A stretch of 58,538 nucleotides of DNA from Terriglobia bacterium (GCA_030040995.1 JASHOS010000084.1:1-58538); one strand, 5' to 3'. Numbered from the stretch's first letter, positions 41,482-50,823 are shown. The notes: generated by a model from the letters alone, not told the origin. Made by a program: numbers and translations.

Positions 41482-43032
41482 TCAAGATGGGCGGGAGATT
41501 CCGAGCTTGCGCATTTTCGTCTGAAGCGTCGTGCGCTTCAGGCCAAGTTGCGTCGCCGCCCCCAGGGGACCGCCCACCACCCAGTTTGTCTCCCGCAGGA
41601 TTCGTAAGATGTGCTCGCGCTCGGCATCCTGCAGCGTAACAGCGGCGCCCAAAGGCGCCGCCGCCGGGGTGCGAATCTCCGCCAGCGGGACGTATAAAAC
41701 CGAACCTTGCGTGAGAATCACCGCGCGCTCAATCAGATTTTCGAGCTCGCGCACGTTGCCCGGCCATCGATATCGCTGCAGGGCCTCCATCCCTTCAGTT
41801 GGAATGGTCTCGATGCGCTTATCCATGCGGTGCGAATAGCGTTGAACGAAGTAGCGCACGAGCGTTGGAATATCTTCCGCGCGCTCGCGCAGTGGCGGAA
41901 TGGAAATCGGAAAAACATTGAGGCGGTAAAAAAGATCGCTGCGGAACTTTTTCTCCTCTACCATCAGCGACAGGTCCTGATTCGTCGCCGCCACCAACCG
42001 CACGTCCACCCGGAGAGTGCGCGTGCTTCCCAACCTTTCAAATTCCTGCTCCTGAAGGACGCGGAGGAGCTTGGGCTGTAACTCGAGCGGAATATCCCCG
42101 ATCTCATCCAGGAACAGGGTGCCGTGATGAGCAAGCTCGAAGCGGCCGATCTTTTGGGCAATCGCTCCCGTAAAAGCCCCTCGCTCGTGCCCAAAGAGCT
42201 CGCTTTCGAGCAAGCCGGAAGGTATGGCCGCGCAATTCACCTTGACGAAAGTACGCGCGCGCCGGCCGCTCAAATCATGAATGGCGCGGGCGATGAGCTC
42301 CTTTCCCGTTCCTGTTTCGCCGAGAATCAGCACCGTGGATTGCGTCGGAGCCACAATTTCCACCTGCTTCAGCACCTGCGTGAGCGCCGCGCTGTCGCCC
42401 ACAATCTCCTCAAAGTTGTGTTCCGTCCGAATCTCGTCTTCGAGATAAACCTTCTCTTCCGCGAGCTGGTCCTTGAGTTGGGCGATTTGCCGGTAAGCCA
42501 GCGCGTTGTCTACGGCAAGCGCTACCTGGCGCGCCACTTGGGTCAGAAAGGCCAGCCCCCCTTCGTTGTAAGCTCCCGGCGCCGCGCTAATAAGACCAAA
42601 AACTCCCAGCCGCCGCTGCGCGGTCGTAAGCGGCAGCATGCAGGCGGATGCAACGTGATAGCGGAGGACGGAGGCCCGGACAGCGGGAAAGCGGCTCGCC
42701 ATCTCCTCACCGGTCAATATCGCCGGCTGCTGGCTCTTCCACACGCTTCCACCCGGCGATTCCTCCAGGGGCAACTCCAATCCCTCAACGTCTTCGACAT
42801 CCAAACGCGACTCCAGAAGGTGCGCGCGCATCAGATTCCGCTCCGCATCGTGGAGCACGAGGATGAGGGAATCGAAGCGGACCACAGGGTGCAATAAACC
42901 AGCGAGGACGTGGAAGAGCTCGTGGAGATCACGGTGGAGGGCAATAGCTTCCGACACTTCCAAAAGCGCGCGATGACGTTCCAATTCCGAGATGGGCTCA
43001 ATCCGCTCGACGCTGGCTGCCGCATCGCTCAT
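41482..43032 (-). CDS. Sigma-54-dependent transcriptional activator with GAF domain
   Basis: A 516-residue enhancer-binding protein of FhlA/NorR type. An N-terminal GAF sensor domain spans about 20-180. A coiled segment (183-205) leads to the AAA+ domain with Walker A GETGTGKE (238-245), GAFTGA (285-290) for sigma-54 contact and Walker B LFLDEIGDIP. The C-terminal Fis-type helix-turn-helix is REHILRILRETNWVVGGPLG and AATQLGLKRTTLQTKMRKLGI. The ligand of the GAF domain is not known and no target gene is obvious nearby. Confidence 0.94.
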   Translation of the reverse strand: MSDAAASVERIEPISELERHRALLEVSEAIALHRDLHELFHVLAGLLHPVVRFDSLILVLHDAERNLMRAHLLESRLDVEDVEGLELPLEESPGGSVWKSQQPAILTGEEMASRFPAVRASVLRYHVASACMLPLTTAQRRLGVFGLISAAPGAYNEGGLAFLTQVARQVALAVDNALAYRQIAQLKDQLAEEKVYLEDEIRTEHNFEEIVGDSAALTQVLKQVEIVAPTQSTVLILGETGTGKELIARAIHDLSGRRARTFVKVNCAAIPSGLLESELFGHERGAFTGAIAQKIGRFELAHHGTLFLDEIGDIPLELQPKLLRVLQEQEFERLGSTRTLRVDVRLVAATNQDLSLMVEEKKFRSDLFYRLNVFPISIPPLRERAEDIPTLVRYFVQRYSHRMDKRIETIPTEGMEALQRYRWPGNVRELENLIERAVILTQGSVLYVPLAEIRTPAAAPLGAAVTLQDAEREHILRILRETNWVVGGPLGAATQLGLKRTTLQTKMRKLGISRPS

Positions 43033-43104
43033 AGAGTTTTCAGCGTAACATCCGGTGCACGCCCGCTCAAGACGCGCGCCAGCGTAATGGCTCGGTTTCG
43101 AGCG

Positions 43105-43158
43105 CGTAGAGGCGGCCTTATGCCGCCATTCTGTCGGCCGGGGTAACCCTCCGCTACG
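43105..43158. repeat. GTAG...CTAC repeat with GGCGGC hairpin
   Basis: CGTAGAGGCGGCCTTATGCCGCC and, further on, CCTCCGCTACG form a palindromic element like those at 54675-54698 and 19145-19166. It lies downstream of the glycosyltransferase gene, whose own stop codon sits in GTAGCG 24 bp away. Confidence 0.5.
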
Positions 43159-43181
43159 TTATGCTCCAGCTTTAACAATCG

Positions 43182-44804
43182 CTACTGCCGGGCGTAAAGG
43201 CTCACCCATTGCCCACGCCGTTTGAACTCCAGGAGAAGCTTCAAACGGTAGCGAGCCGCGAGCTTTCTCGCGCTCACCTGCGGGCTGTACCCGTAAAATC
43301 GCGACGCGAACTGGCGAAGCGCGCCAATCCGGGTAAGAAGGTTGTACTTCGATTCCCATTTGCGGGAGTAGAGATAAAGCACGTCGAACGGAGGAGGATT
43401 GCGGAAATTCGCAGCCGCGAAGTCATCGATACTCGCCACTCGCAGCGGACGCGCGACGTAGCCGAGGGACGGCTGGCGCAGCTCGTCAGTAGCCGGCCAG
43501 GCAGTAAGAATCACCGGATTGCCGGGAAGCGACTCAAGGTAGCGGGCAGCGGCTTGTTGCAGGCGGACAAAGTCGACGTAGGAAAGATTGTTTTCGTAAG
43601 GAAACGGATAGGGGGGATTAATGAACCAGGAAGCGATGAAGCAACCGGCGGTGGCCAGCAGCCATACCTGCGCAGCGCGCCGAGGCAGGCGCGAAACGAA
43701 GGTCAGAGCGAAAAGAATGAAGAGGGGAATAACGGGTAGCATGTACCGCGCCAGTACCGCGCCACCGACCAAACTTAGCATTACGGCGTACGCGCCAGCC
43801 ACTGCGCCGGCCAGGACCCTAAAGTCATTCGCGCAGATCCGCCGCTGCCCCCATTGGGAAGAGGGGGCGGAACCGACAGGGTGGTGAAGTCTTGATCCCG
43901 CCTGGCGGGACAAGAAGCTCTCCGCACCGTGCGGCCGGGAAAGCAGATGCCGTGGCAAAGCTAACGATTCGGTTTTGTCCGCCGCGCGCTCGTGCCTGCG
44001 CGCCCACACGAATCCTGCGATGGCGCCTGCAGTGAGGACCCAATTGAACCCCTGAATGAAAATCTCCGCAGTACGCGCCACAAAGCTTCGGAGGACATGC
44101 GCGGGTGCGAGAGCAGAATAGAGGTTGTATTGGAGATACTCCGCATTTCCCGTCCAAAAACCAGTGACGTGGCGGTAGTAAACGGCCCAGACAGCCAGCG
44201 CAAGGGCAGGAGCCACGAGAGCCATCCAGACCGTAGCGCGCCGTTCCTTTCGGCGCAAGAAGCAGAAGCCCCAAACGACTGGCAACACGACAGCAGCAGT
44301 CTCTTTGCTCATTACCGCCATTACGGCAGAAAGCGCGAAGGGCAACCAACGCTCCTCGAGCAGGAACAGCAACGAAAGGGTGGTGAAGCACGCCGCCGCG
44401 AGATCTAGAAAGACCAGTGAGCTTTGCGCAAAGAAGAGCGGTGAGAGAGCAAGCAGAATCGCAGCCCATACCGCAGCCTCACGACCGACGGCTTGCTGCC
44501 CCAGATCATAGGTTGCCACGACCGTTATCGCCGCCACCAAGATCATCGCCACGCGGCTGACGGCTTCGGAAAAGCCAAAGAGACGCCAAAAAGCAGCGAG
44601 ATAAGCCATCACCAAAGGCGTATGACCTGTTGGAAGGGTGCTGCGCGGAATCAGCCAGCCGTGATGGTAAAAATCCAGGGCGGCAGGAATGTAGTACCCG
44701 GCTTCGTCCCAGAAGTACGGAAGATGAAGCAACGGAAAGTGCGCGAGAAGAATGCCAGAAAAAGCAACCAGCAATACGGCAAGGAACCGGGATGAACGAC
44801 GCAT
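43182..44804 (-). CDS. GT39/ArnT-like membrane glycosyltransferase
   Basis: A 540-residue GT-C fold enzyme with about 11-12 hydrophobic helices. The catalytic acidic motif is FWDEAGYYIPA near residue 33, in the first periplasmic loop. YLPSRTLPTGHTPLVMAYLAA-like text (here GWLIPRSTLPTGHTPLV) and FAQSSLVFLDLAAACF are typical of PMT_2/ArnT relatives. Such enzymes move a sugar from undecaprenyl phosphate to lipid A, protein or glycan on the periplasmic side. The acceptor is unknown. Residues near 290-310 (HGAESFLSRQAGSRLHHPVG) look like an unconserved insert, perhaps a repeat-derived one. No clear ribosome binding site is seen at ATG 44804. Confidence 0.85.
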   Translation of the reverse strand: MRRSSRFLAVLLVAFSGILLAHFPLLHLPYFWDEAGYYIPAALDFYHHGWLIPRSTLPTGHTPLVMAYLAAFWRLFGFSEAVSRVAMILVAAITVVATYDLGQQAVGREAAVWAAILLALSPLFFAQSSLVFLDLAAACFTTLSLLFLLEERWLPFALSAVMAVMSKETAAVVLPVVWGFCFLRRKERRATVWMALVAPALALAVWAVYYRHVTGFWTGNAEYLQYNLYSALAPAHVLRSFVARTAEIFIQGFNWVLTAGAIAGFVWARRHERAADKTESLALPRHLLSRPHGAESFLSRQAGSRLHHPVGSAPSSQWGQRRICANDFRVLAGAVAGAYAVMLSLVGGAVLARYMLPVIPLFILFALTFVSRLPRRAAQVWLLATAGCFIASWFINPPYPFPYENNLSYVDFVRLQQAAARYLESLPGNPVILTAWPATDELRQPSLGYVARPLRVASIDDFAAANFRNPPPFDVLYLYSRKWESKYNLLTRIGALRQFASRFYGYSPQVSARKLAARYRLKLLLEFKRRGQWVSLYARQ

Positions 44805-45071
44805 TGAACGTCCACTTTACCAGAATCATTGTTCGCCCGCCCTCATTAGGCAATGTCTGAGCAAACTATGCGATTCTGTTTCCACGTCTGGGCTGCCGTC
44901 TTCCCAGTTTGGCACGGGACTTCGTTCTTGTTACGGAGATTAGAGCAGACCAAGGCGCTAAGTGCCCGTGTCTCAATAGGAAAGTCTCCCTGGCTATCGG
45001 ATCGCCTTACGTTAGGCAGGGATTGGCAACATACGTGCTCTCACACGTGCAGCATCTCGGAGGAGGAAACG

Positions 45072-46214
45072 ATGGGTGGCATGAAGCTAATGCTCGATCC
45101 GGGCCGGCGAAGCTCCGAGGTCGAGTTCTTCGAGGAAAGCCTTCGCCGGAAAGTCGTGGGTCAGGATCGTGCAGTACGGCAACTGGCGCGCATCTACCAG
45201 GTTTTCCGGGCAGGTATTTCCGCGCCCGGACATCCTCTGGCTAATCTGCTCCTTCTCGGACCAACGGGCTCCGGGAAAACCCGTCTGGTCGAGGCTGCTG
45301 CCGAAGTACTGTTTGGCGAGGAGCGCGCGGTGCTCAAGATTGATTGCGCGGAATTTCAGCATAGCCACGAAATCTCAAAGCTCATTGGCTCTCCGCCGGG
45401 ATACCTCGGTCATCGCGAGACCCACCCCTTGATCACTCAAGAGGCACTCGATCAGTACCACACCGACACGCTCAAAGTGTCCTTGATTCTCTTTGACGAA
45501 ATTGAAAAGGCCAGCGATGCTTTGTGGCAGCTTTTGCTTGGTATTCTTGACAAGGCGACCTTGACGCTGGGCGACAATCAGCGTGTAGACCTTTCGCGCA
45601 GCATGATCTTCATGACATCTAATCTGGGCTCTCAAGAAATGGCGAATCTGGTGGAAGGAAGTCTGGGATTCGTCAGCGGGGTCGAACGCGACAACACGGA
45701 CCTTGACCAGAAGATCTACAAGACCGCTTCCGAGGCGGCACGGCGAAAGTTTTCACCCGAGTTTATGAACCGCATCGACAGGGTTATTGTGTTTCGAAGC
45801 CTCCAGCGGGATCATCTGGAATCGATTCTGGAGATTGAGATCGAGCGTATTCAGGAACGGATCATGAAGTCCACGGCAGGAAAGCAGTTTGTCTTTCAAT
45901 GCACTCCGGCCGCTCGGGATTTTCTGCTGCAAGAAGGAACCGATGCCAAATACGGGGCCCGTCATCTGAAACGAGCCCTCGAGAGGCACCTGGTATTTCC
46001 CATCTCCAATTTGCTGAGTACGGACCAAATCCGCCTGGGAGATTTGATCACGGTAGATGTCGAGCCGGGAAATTCCAAACCCGTGTTCTTCCGGGAAGAA
46101 CGAGGGGCTCTGCTTCGCCCTGGAACGGTCTTCAATCCGGCGCGGGCGCTAAGCGCTGCCTCCACAGGGACTGCGGCCCGATCACTGGTGCCGGTCCACT
46201 CGGCCGCCGATTGA
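45072..46214 (+). CDS. Stand-alone ClpA/ClpB D2-like AAA+ ATPase
   Basis: A 380-residue protein equal to one AAA+ module of the Clp second-ring type. It has Walker A GPTGSGKT (63-70), a pore-loop-like GSPPGYLGH (106-114), Walker B LILFDEIEKA, sensor 1 TSNLGSQ, the arginine region FMNRIDRVIVF, and a sensor 2/ClpB_D2-small domain with KYGARHLKRALER. The Clp N-domain, D1 ring and middle domain are absent, and I see no ClpP-binding IGF-type loop. Such short proteins may act as unfoldases on their own. GGAGG sits 5 bases before ATG 45072; the open frame upstream to 44853 has no similarity. Confidence 0.85.
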   Translation: MGGMKLMLDPGRRSSEVEFFEESLRRKVVGQDRAVRQLARIYQVFRAGISAPGHPLANLLLLGPTGSGKTRLVEAAAEVLFGEERAVLKIDCAEFQHSHEISKLIGSPPGYLGHRETHPLITQEALDQYHTDTLKVSLILFDEIEKASDALWQLLLGILDKATLTLGDNQRVDLSRSMIFMTSNLGSQEMANLVEGSLGFVSGVERDNTDLDQKIYKTASEAARRKFSPEFMNRIDRVIVFRSLQRDHLESILEIEIERIQERIMKSTAGKQFVFQCTPAARDFLLQEGTDAKYGARHLKRALERHLVFPISNLLSTDQIRLGDLITVDVEPGNSKPVFFREERGALLRPGTVFNPARALSAASTGTAARSLVPVHSAAD

Positions 46215-46477
46215 TTTCTACTCCGGGCCTTCCCTTGTTCTATTTCGAGTGTACGCCTTCCTATCATAGTGTCCAGGAATTGGGGTGGACGATCCGCTTT
46301 AATTTTCCAAGCCGAAGCCAACTTTACTCGCAAGCTGCTGTTTTTAAAATGCTTATTCGACATTGCCCGTTTTGGTCAAATAAGCAACCTCTTTTCAGTA
46401 GCTTATCGGGACTTAGCAGGCCCAAAATTTGGGTTCGTCTGGCTTCGTTCCTCTAATTGTCGTTTATAATCAGCAAC

Positions 46478-47470
46478 TTACGAGGATGCACCCACGTCAT
46501 AGGGGCTGGTTTCTGGCTTTGCGGATCGCTGGCGATATCTAACTCTCGTCTTATCTGTGGCTTCTCGCGATTCGCCGCTCGCATTTCTATCTGCGGTAGC
46601 TTTTCGCAGCGCGAGCAGCAGCCGGATTTTTTGATCGATCTGGCGGTCAACCACGCTCAACTGGTTCGCTAGCGCGCGCTGCTTCGGCGTGGGGGCTAAA
46701 CGCTCTTCATGCATGGTGGGGGTGATCTCGGTATGGTCGCGCAGGTAGAGCTGATACTGGGTCTGAATGTTGGCGGTTTCGCGCAGCAGCTCGAGCCGCA
46801 GGGATGAGATTTTCGCCTCATCGCCGGCTCCTTTCGCTCCCGCTTCAGCCAGCGAGCAAAAAAGTGTTTTGATAAGAGCGCCGCGCACCGTGGGAATCGG
46901 GCCGTAAATCCAGCCGGTCACATCCCGGGCTGCGGCATAGTCCTTGGCCTCCACGTAGCCTCGCAGGACTTCCAGCCATTCCAGCAGCTTCTGAAATTTG
47001 GTCGGCGAGTCGTCTCTCCACCAGATCAGACCGCGGCGGAGCTGGGCGGTAGGAATCTCCGCGCTGATCTTTTGGCTAATCTGAAGGCTCTCCCGCTCGC
47101 GCTTGATCTCGAGCTTTTGGATGCGGCGCGCCATCAAGGCGGCCTGAGAGCGATCGAGTCGCCGCCTCTGCCATTGCAGCAGCGCAACATCGTGCAGAAG
47201 GCTTTTCTGGAAGTCATTGGCGGGAAGGAAAGAGGTTCGCAAGCCATCTTCAATCTCCGCGAACTCTTCAGGGTCTTCGTCCAATTCCCGCATGCGGTCG
47301 TGCAGAGAGCAGAGATAAGACTTGTGTTCCCCCGCATAGCGGCCATGCTTCAGCCCGTTCTGAGACGAACGGAGTTTCCCGAGCAGGCTGCGCGGGCCAG
47401 TGGACTTTTGGGCGTTCTCGCGGTTGGCAGCGAGCTTGGCAGCGCTTGTGGAAACGATGTCTTCACTCAT
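46478..47470 (-). CDS. Conserved hypothetical protein with N-terminal STGPR motif
   Basis: A 330-residue, highly charged, probably helical protein. The N-terminus (ANRENAQKSTGPRSLLGK, then SSQNGLKHGRYAG) matches a motif I know from many acidobacterial and planctomycetal proteins of unknown function: N-x2-NAQ-x-STGP-(K/R)-x5-K-x2-S-x2-N-x-L-(K/R)HG. The remainder has long helices rich in Arg, Glu and Gln. No catalytic residues or domains are recognised. AGGAG 5 bases before ATG 47470 supports the start. A repeat cluster lies directly upstream. Confidence 0.75.
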   Translation of the reverse strand: MSEDIVSTSAAKLAANRENAQKSTGPRSLLGKLRSSQNGLKHGRYAGEHKSYLCSLHDRMRELDEDPEEFAEIEDGLRTSFLPANDFQKSLLHDVALLQWQRRRLDRSQAALMARRIQKLEIKRERESLQISQKISAEIPTAQLRRGLIWWRDDSPTKFQKLLEWLEVLRGYVEAKDYAAARDVTGWIYGPIPTVRGALIKTLFCSLAEAGAKGAGDEAKISSLRLELLRETANIQTQYQLYLRDHTEITPTMHEERLAPTPKQRALANQLSVVDRQIDQKIRLLLALRKATADRNASGESREATDKTRVRYRQRSAKPETSPYDVGASS

Positions 47471-47500
47471 GGATGCTCCTTTTGTTCACTGAGAGACAAG

Positions 47501-48078
47501 CCGTGGACCTTCCCGCCAAGCGGGACGGAGGTCCGCGCTGCCTTCTGATGGATGCTCCTATGGGTGCCCACAAGGGGCGCCCCTACGTAGACTCCAGGCG
47601 GCACGAGAGAGGCTAAAAACGCCGGAGCTCTACGGACCCCCTCACCCGGACCGCGCCGGCTGCGGTTCACCCTCTCCCGAGGGAGAGGGACGAGATTGCG
47701 TATTCATCCCTCGCCCGGCTCCCTCACCCACCGCCACGGGAAGCACCGCTCCCTGCGGTCCCTCTCTCCCAAAGGGCACGAGGCCAGGGGCTCTATTAGC
47801 TTTGGCCGCGGCTCTACTGGCGCTACAGATTAATGTGCAAGTGAAAGTTTAGAGGTTTCGAGTGAGACGGTGGGCACAAGCGAGACGGTTGGGACGGTTT
47901 TTTTGCAGGACGCGACCGGCGAAAGTCCCGGTCTCAATTATTTTGGCAAGATTCTCGGGGTCAGCTCACCCGCCTGCGGGCAGGAGCTGCTCCGTCGCTG
48001 AAGCTCTGGAGCGTAAGCGACCTTCGGTGGGCGCAGGCCCGGCCCCGCTTGGCGGGACCGCCCTCTCCCCCAAAGGGG
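47501..48078. repeat. Repeat cluster including family A copy 2 and several hairpins
   Basis: From left to right: a partial family B element (GTGGACCTTCCCGCC...GGAGGTCCGCGCTG, 47501-47542), a CCCCTCACCC...CCCTCTCCC unit (47637-47690), a second variant (47721-47783), and the long family A core starting CTCACCCGCCTGCGGG at 47965 and ending near 48054 with a CCCTCTCCCCCAAAGGGG hairpin after it. No gene is apparent in these 690 bp. It is the densest repeat cluster in the window. Confidence 0.7.
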
Positions 48079-48162
48079 TCTAGGGTAGAGTGTCTACCTT
48101 AATTGTAGCTCGGCCGCGCTGCGCCACCCAGATTTGTACCATGCGATTTCGGGGAGACTGCG

Positions 48163-48594
48163 TTAGATCTTCTGACGCACGAATACTGGTTGCTCCAAAG
48201 CCGCAGCGGAATGCGAACCAAGATTCCTTGCCCTTTGCCGCTGGCGCAGTTCCGAAAGAATGAGTGGAATCAAGCGGCGTCGGCGTAACTCGTCACTCGA
48301 TTTCGCCGACCGCGATTGGCCAAGATACCCCAGCTCCCAATACGCCTGCTCGGCTTCAATGGCACCGACAAATCTCCTCGCCAAGTGATAGTGAGCCGCA
48401 CTACTATGATTCACATCCATTTTGCCTTGAAGAGCATGATCGGCCGTAGCCACTCCGATCAGGCAGCAGCAGGACTGGTAGGCGAGCTTGCCGCCTTTCG
48501 TGTGAGCCAGCAACCAGACTAACCGCTCATCGCTGTAGGCGGTCCGCAAAAATTGCCGGATGGCGTGTTTTCCCCGTCTCAACTGAATGTCCAT
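48163..48594 (-). CDS. Hypothetical protein, probably helical
   Basis: A 143-residue frame with AAGGGG 6 bases before ATG 48594, a convincing ribosome binding site. The sequence alternates charged and hydrophobic residues (HLARRFVGAIEAEQAYWELGYLGQSR, then SDELRRRRLIPLILSELRQRQRARN) and contains a Cys-rich stretch (YQSCCCLIG). A helical bundle is plausible, but I recognise no family, and the similarity to S23-type four-helix-bundle proteins is only general. Confidence 0.5.
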   Translation of the reverse strand: MDIQLRRGKHAIRQFLRTAYSDERLVWLLAHTKGGKLAYQSCCCLIGVATADHALQGKMDVNHSSAAHYHLARRFVGAIEAEQAYWELGYLGQSRSAKSSDELRRRRLIPLILSELRQRQRARNLGSHSAAALEQPVFVRQKI

Positions 48595-48956
48595 TTGCTT
48601 CCCCTTTTCAGATACAGACTAAGATGTTCTTAGGGCATCGACCATCGCCGGCGGCTGACGGGCTCAAGCGCTCGATTTTTGCATCGCGCGCTTGCCTCGC
48701 GGCCCGTAGGAGCTTGGGAGGATTCCCCTCTTCAGCATCGATCCTCCTGGCTTAGCCGCCGGCTTCACCAAATCCCCCTCGCACTTTCATAAAGCAATCT
48801 CTGATCCAAACTTTCTTTCCATTCGGAACGTGCCGTCGACGTTGTACAAACTTATGGAGATACAGGTTGATCGCGGCAGGACGGCCGGGAATTACCAAGC
48901 TCCCGCCGCCGCCGAAGTTCGGAAACTGAATTCCGCATCTTGGTAAATCCTGTCTT
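48595..48956. other. 362-bp spacer, nothing recognised
   Basis: Sequence upstream of the hypothetical gene at 48163-48594 and downstream of the SDR gene. No repeat family member, promoter consensus or RNA gene was recognised. Confidence 0.4.
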
Positions 48957-49760
48957 TTAGACGCCCAGATATAGACTATATCCGGCGCTCACGTCGATAA
49001 CCTGACCGGTAATATTTCGCGCAGCATCGGAGCAGAGGAATAGAACCATTCGGTTAATATCCGCAGTAGAAACCATTCTGCCAAGCGCCGACGGGCGCAT
49101 AAAGCGTCTTTCCATTTCTGCGGTCGAAATTCCCAGAGCCTTGGCTCGCGTGTTCAGCACACCTTTGATCGCTTCGCCAGCAACCGGACCCGGGCAGATC
49201 GCGTTTACCCGAATATTCGCAGCGCCCGCTTCCTGGGCGAGGGTTAAGGTGAGATTGATCAAGCCGGCCTTGGATGCCGCGTACGGCGAGCGCAGTGGGT
49301 AGGCCCAATGAGCGGCAACCGAAGAGAAGTTGATGATGCATCCCTGGCGCTGGCACATCATCGGCTTCAGGCACTCGCGGCACAGCAGGAATGGTCCTGT
49401 GAGATTCGTATCGAGCACTTCTTGCCATGCCTTGAGGCTTATCCCGGTGACGGGCGCCGTGGGCCCCCTGGCGCCAGCATTGTTTATGAGTATGTCGATC
49501 TTTCCAAAGCAGTCGAGCGCGGTCGCAACCGCCCTGCGCACGTCCTTTTCGATCCGAATATCGGCGCGAATGGGTAAGAAGCGGTCCTTCGGTTCATGCC
49601 GTCCGGCCATCCCCGGTTGCCGCGAGTTTCTGCGCCGGGAAATTCCGGCCACCGAAGCCCCCGCCTGGAGCAAAGCCTCCCCCAGCGCGCTGCCAATCTC
49701 TCCAGCCACACCGGTAACGAGAGCCACGCAACCTTCAAGACCGCTGGCTTCAAAAGCCAT
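48957..49760 (-). CDS. Short-chain dehydrogenase/reductase (SDR)
   Basis: A 267-residue classical SDR. The cofactor motif is VTGVAGEIGSALG (TGxxxGxG, residues 15-27), the NNAG motif is INNAGARG, and the catalytic Ser and YxxxK lie in SSVAAHWAYPLRSPYAASKAG. The C-terminal RMVSTADINRMVLFLCSDAARNITGQVIDVSAGY is typical of FabG-like enzymes. It is an NAD(P)-dependent oxidoreductase; the substrate cannot be deduced and no pathway partner lies next to it. Confidence 0.92.
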   Translation of the reverse strand: MAFEASGLEGCVALVTGVAGEIGSALGEALLQAGASVAGISRRRNSRQPGMAGRHEPKDRFLPIRADIRIEKDVRRAVATALDCFGKIDILINNAGARGPTAPVTGISLKAWQEVLDTNLTGPFLLCRECLKPMMCQRQGCIINFSSVAAHWAYPLRSPYAASKAGLINLTLTLAQEAGAANIRVNAICPGPVAGEAIKGVLNTRAKALGISTAEMERRFMRPSALGRMVSTADINRMVLFLCSDAARNITGQVIDVSAGYSLYLGV

Positions 49761-49829
49761 CAGGAACCTTTAAACAGAAAGATTTAAGCCTAGTCTATGT
49801 CCCGTCTATTGGTAAACCTTGGGCGGCCC

Positions 49830-49940
49830 CTCACCCGCCTGCGGCTAGGAGCCGCTCCGTCGCTGAAGCTCTGGAGCGCAAGCGACCTTCGGTGGGCGCA
49901 GGCCCGGCTCGCCACGCTAGCCACCCTTTCCCCGAAGGGG
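49830..49940. repeat. Long CTCACCCGCC repeat (family A), copy 3
   Basis: CTCACCCGCCTGCGGCTAGG, GCTGAAGCTCTGGAGCGCAA, GACCTTCGGTGGGCGCAGGC, then a degenerate CCACCCTTTCCCCGAAGGGG hairpin. The core matches copies at 41169, 47965 and 58482. It lies between the convergent ends of spacer sequence upstream of the SDR gene and downstream of the exported-protein gene. Confidence 0.78.
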
Positions 49941-50009
49941 ACGAGGGATTGTCGAGAGAAGCGCGACAGGACACCAAGTTGGGAGGGAACTGAAATCGGG
50001 GGGAAAGGC

Positions 50010-50483
50010 TCAATCTTGCTCTCCTTCACCTTTTGCCATCGATTGGAAGAGAACGCTCGTGCGAACGTCGGTCTTTTGGCCTGTGACGGAATTGGAAGCG
50101 CAGGTTTCGAGCGTACCTACCAGTTGAAGGTAATCACGATCGCCCGGTTTCTTCCCGGAACCACGCTCGACGGTTCCGGTGAAGCGATAGTATTTTTCAT
50201 GAATTGCCCGGGTTCTGAATTCTACGTGATTACCCTTTCGGACACCAATGATAAGGGGATAACTCAGAAGAGCATCCGATTCGTTCTCGCCTTGATAGAC
50301 GTCGATATAGCCTTTGAGCATCGTCTCTTCCTGAAGAATCGCCAACTCGTCTTGTGGTCCCAGAAAATGATAACGCCCCGTCATCACTGGCGCTTCCGCG
50401 GCAGGAGCAGCACTTTGTGCCGCCAAGCAACCCGCGCATCCACCAAACAGCGAGGGCAACAGGAGGAGTAAAGTGAGCCGCAT
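50010..50483 (-). CDS. Small exported protein of unknown function
   Basis: From ATG 50483 the protein has 157 residues: a signal peptide (MRLTLLLLLPSLFGGCAGC), then a soluble domain with KGYIDVYQGENESDALLSYPLIIGVRKG and VEFRTRAIHEKYYRFTGTVER. It looks like a beta-rich domain of a type found in acidobacterial exported proteins. GGC in the signal end could be a weak lipobox (FGGC), or signal peptidase I could cut after CLAA. An ATG at 50507 in frame is possible. The family is not recognised. Confidence 0.6.
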   Translation of the reverse strand: MRLTLLLLLPSLFGGCAGCLAAQSAAPAAEAPVMTGRYHFLGPQDELAILQEETMLKGYIDVYQGENESDALLSYPLIIGVRKGNHVEFRTRAIHEKYYRFTGTVERGSGKKPGDRDYLQLVGTLETCASNSVTGQKTDVRTSVLFQSMAKGEGEQD

Positions 50484-50588
50484 TCTCTTGGGACTGACGA
50501 AGATCATTCGCGATCGAGTCCGGATATATCGCCGACTCCCAACATTATATCCGTCTTAAGAATTGACCGTCAGGCAAGGAATCCAGAG

Positions 50589-50823
50589 TTGGCAGCCGAG
50601 AGGCTGTGGACGCTCAGGGAGTAATGCCTCAGAAGGTGTGAATTAATCGTTTGAACCACAAAGGCACCAAGGCACGAACCGTGAAAACAAAACTCGTCTC
50701 TGCGTGTCTTGGTGTCTTTGTGGTGAGATGTGCAATTTGTTCACACGTTCTCAGTCTCGGGGGCGTAGCGCCGGGCTTTGAGCCCGGCATCTCGCCAAAT
50801 GCCGACCTAAAGGTCGGCGCTAC
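50589..50823. repeat. Three repeats upstream of the inositol phosphate synthase gene
   Basis: This stretch has the 29-bp repeat (50589-50617) also at 4176-4204. A 22-bp near-perfect inverted pair follows, ACCACAAAGGCACCAAGGCA at 50655 and its complement ending at 50724, of a widespread ACCACAAAGACACCAAG type. Then comes a full family C element (50764-50823) with GTAGCGCCGGGCTTTGAGCC and CCGACCTAAAGGTCGGCGCT. No gene is present. Confidence 0.7.

Noticed and set aside
46262-46300. TGTCCAGGAATTGGGGTGGA, reminiscent of an insertion-sequence end
   Set aside because: No second end or transposase frame was found nearby, so an IS assignment is not supported.
48163-48594. Four-helix-bundle (S23-type) protein call
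   Set aside because: Only general helical character is shared; the family's hallmark residues are not visible.
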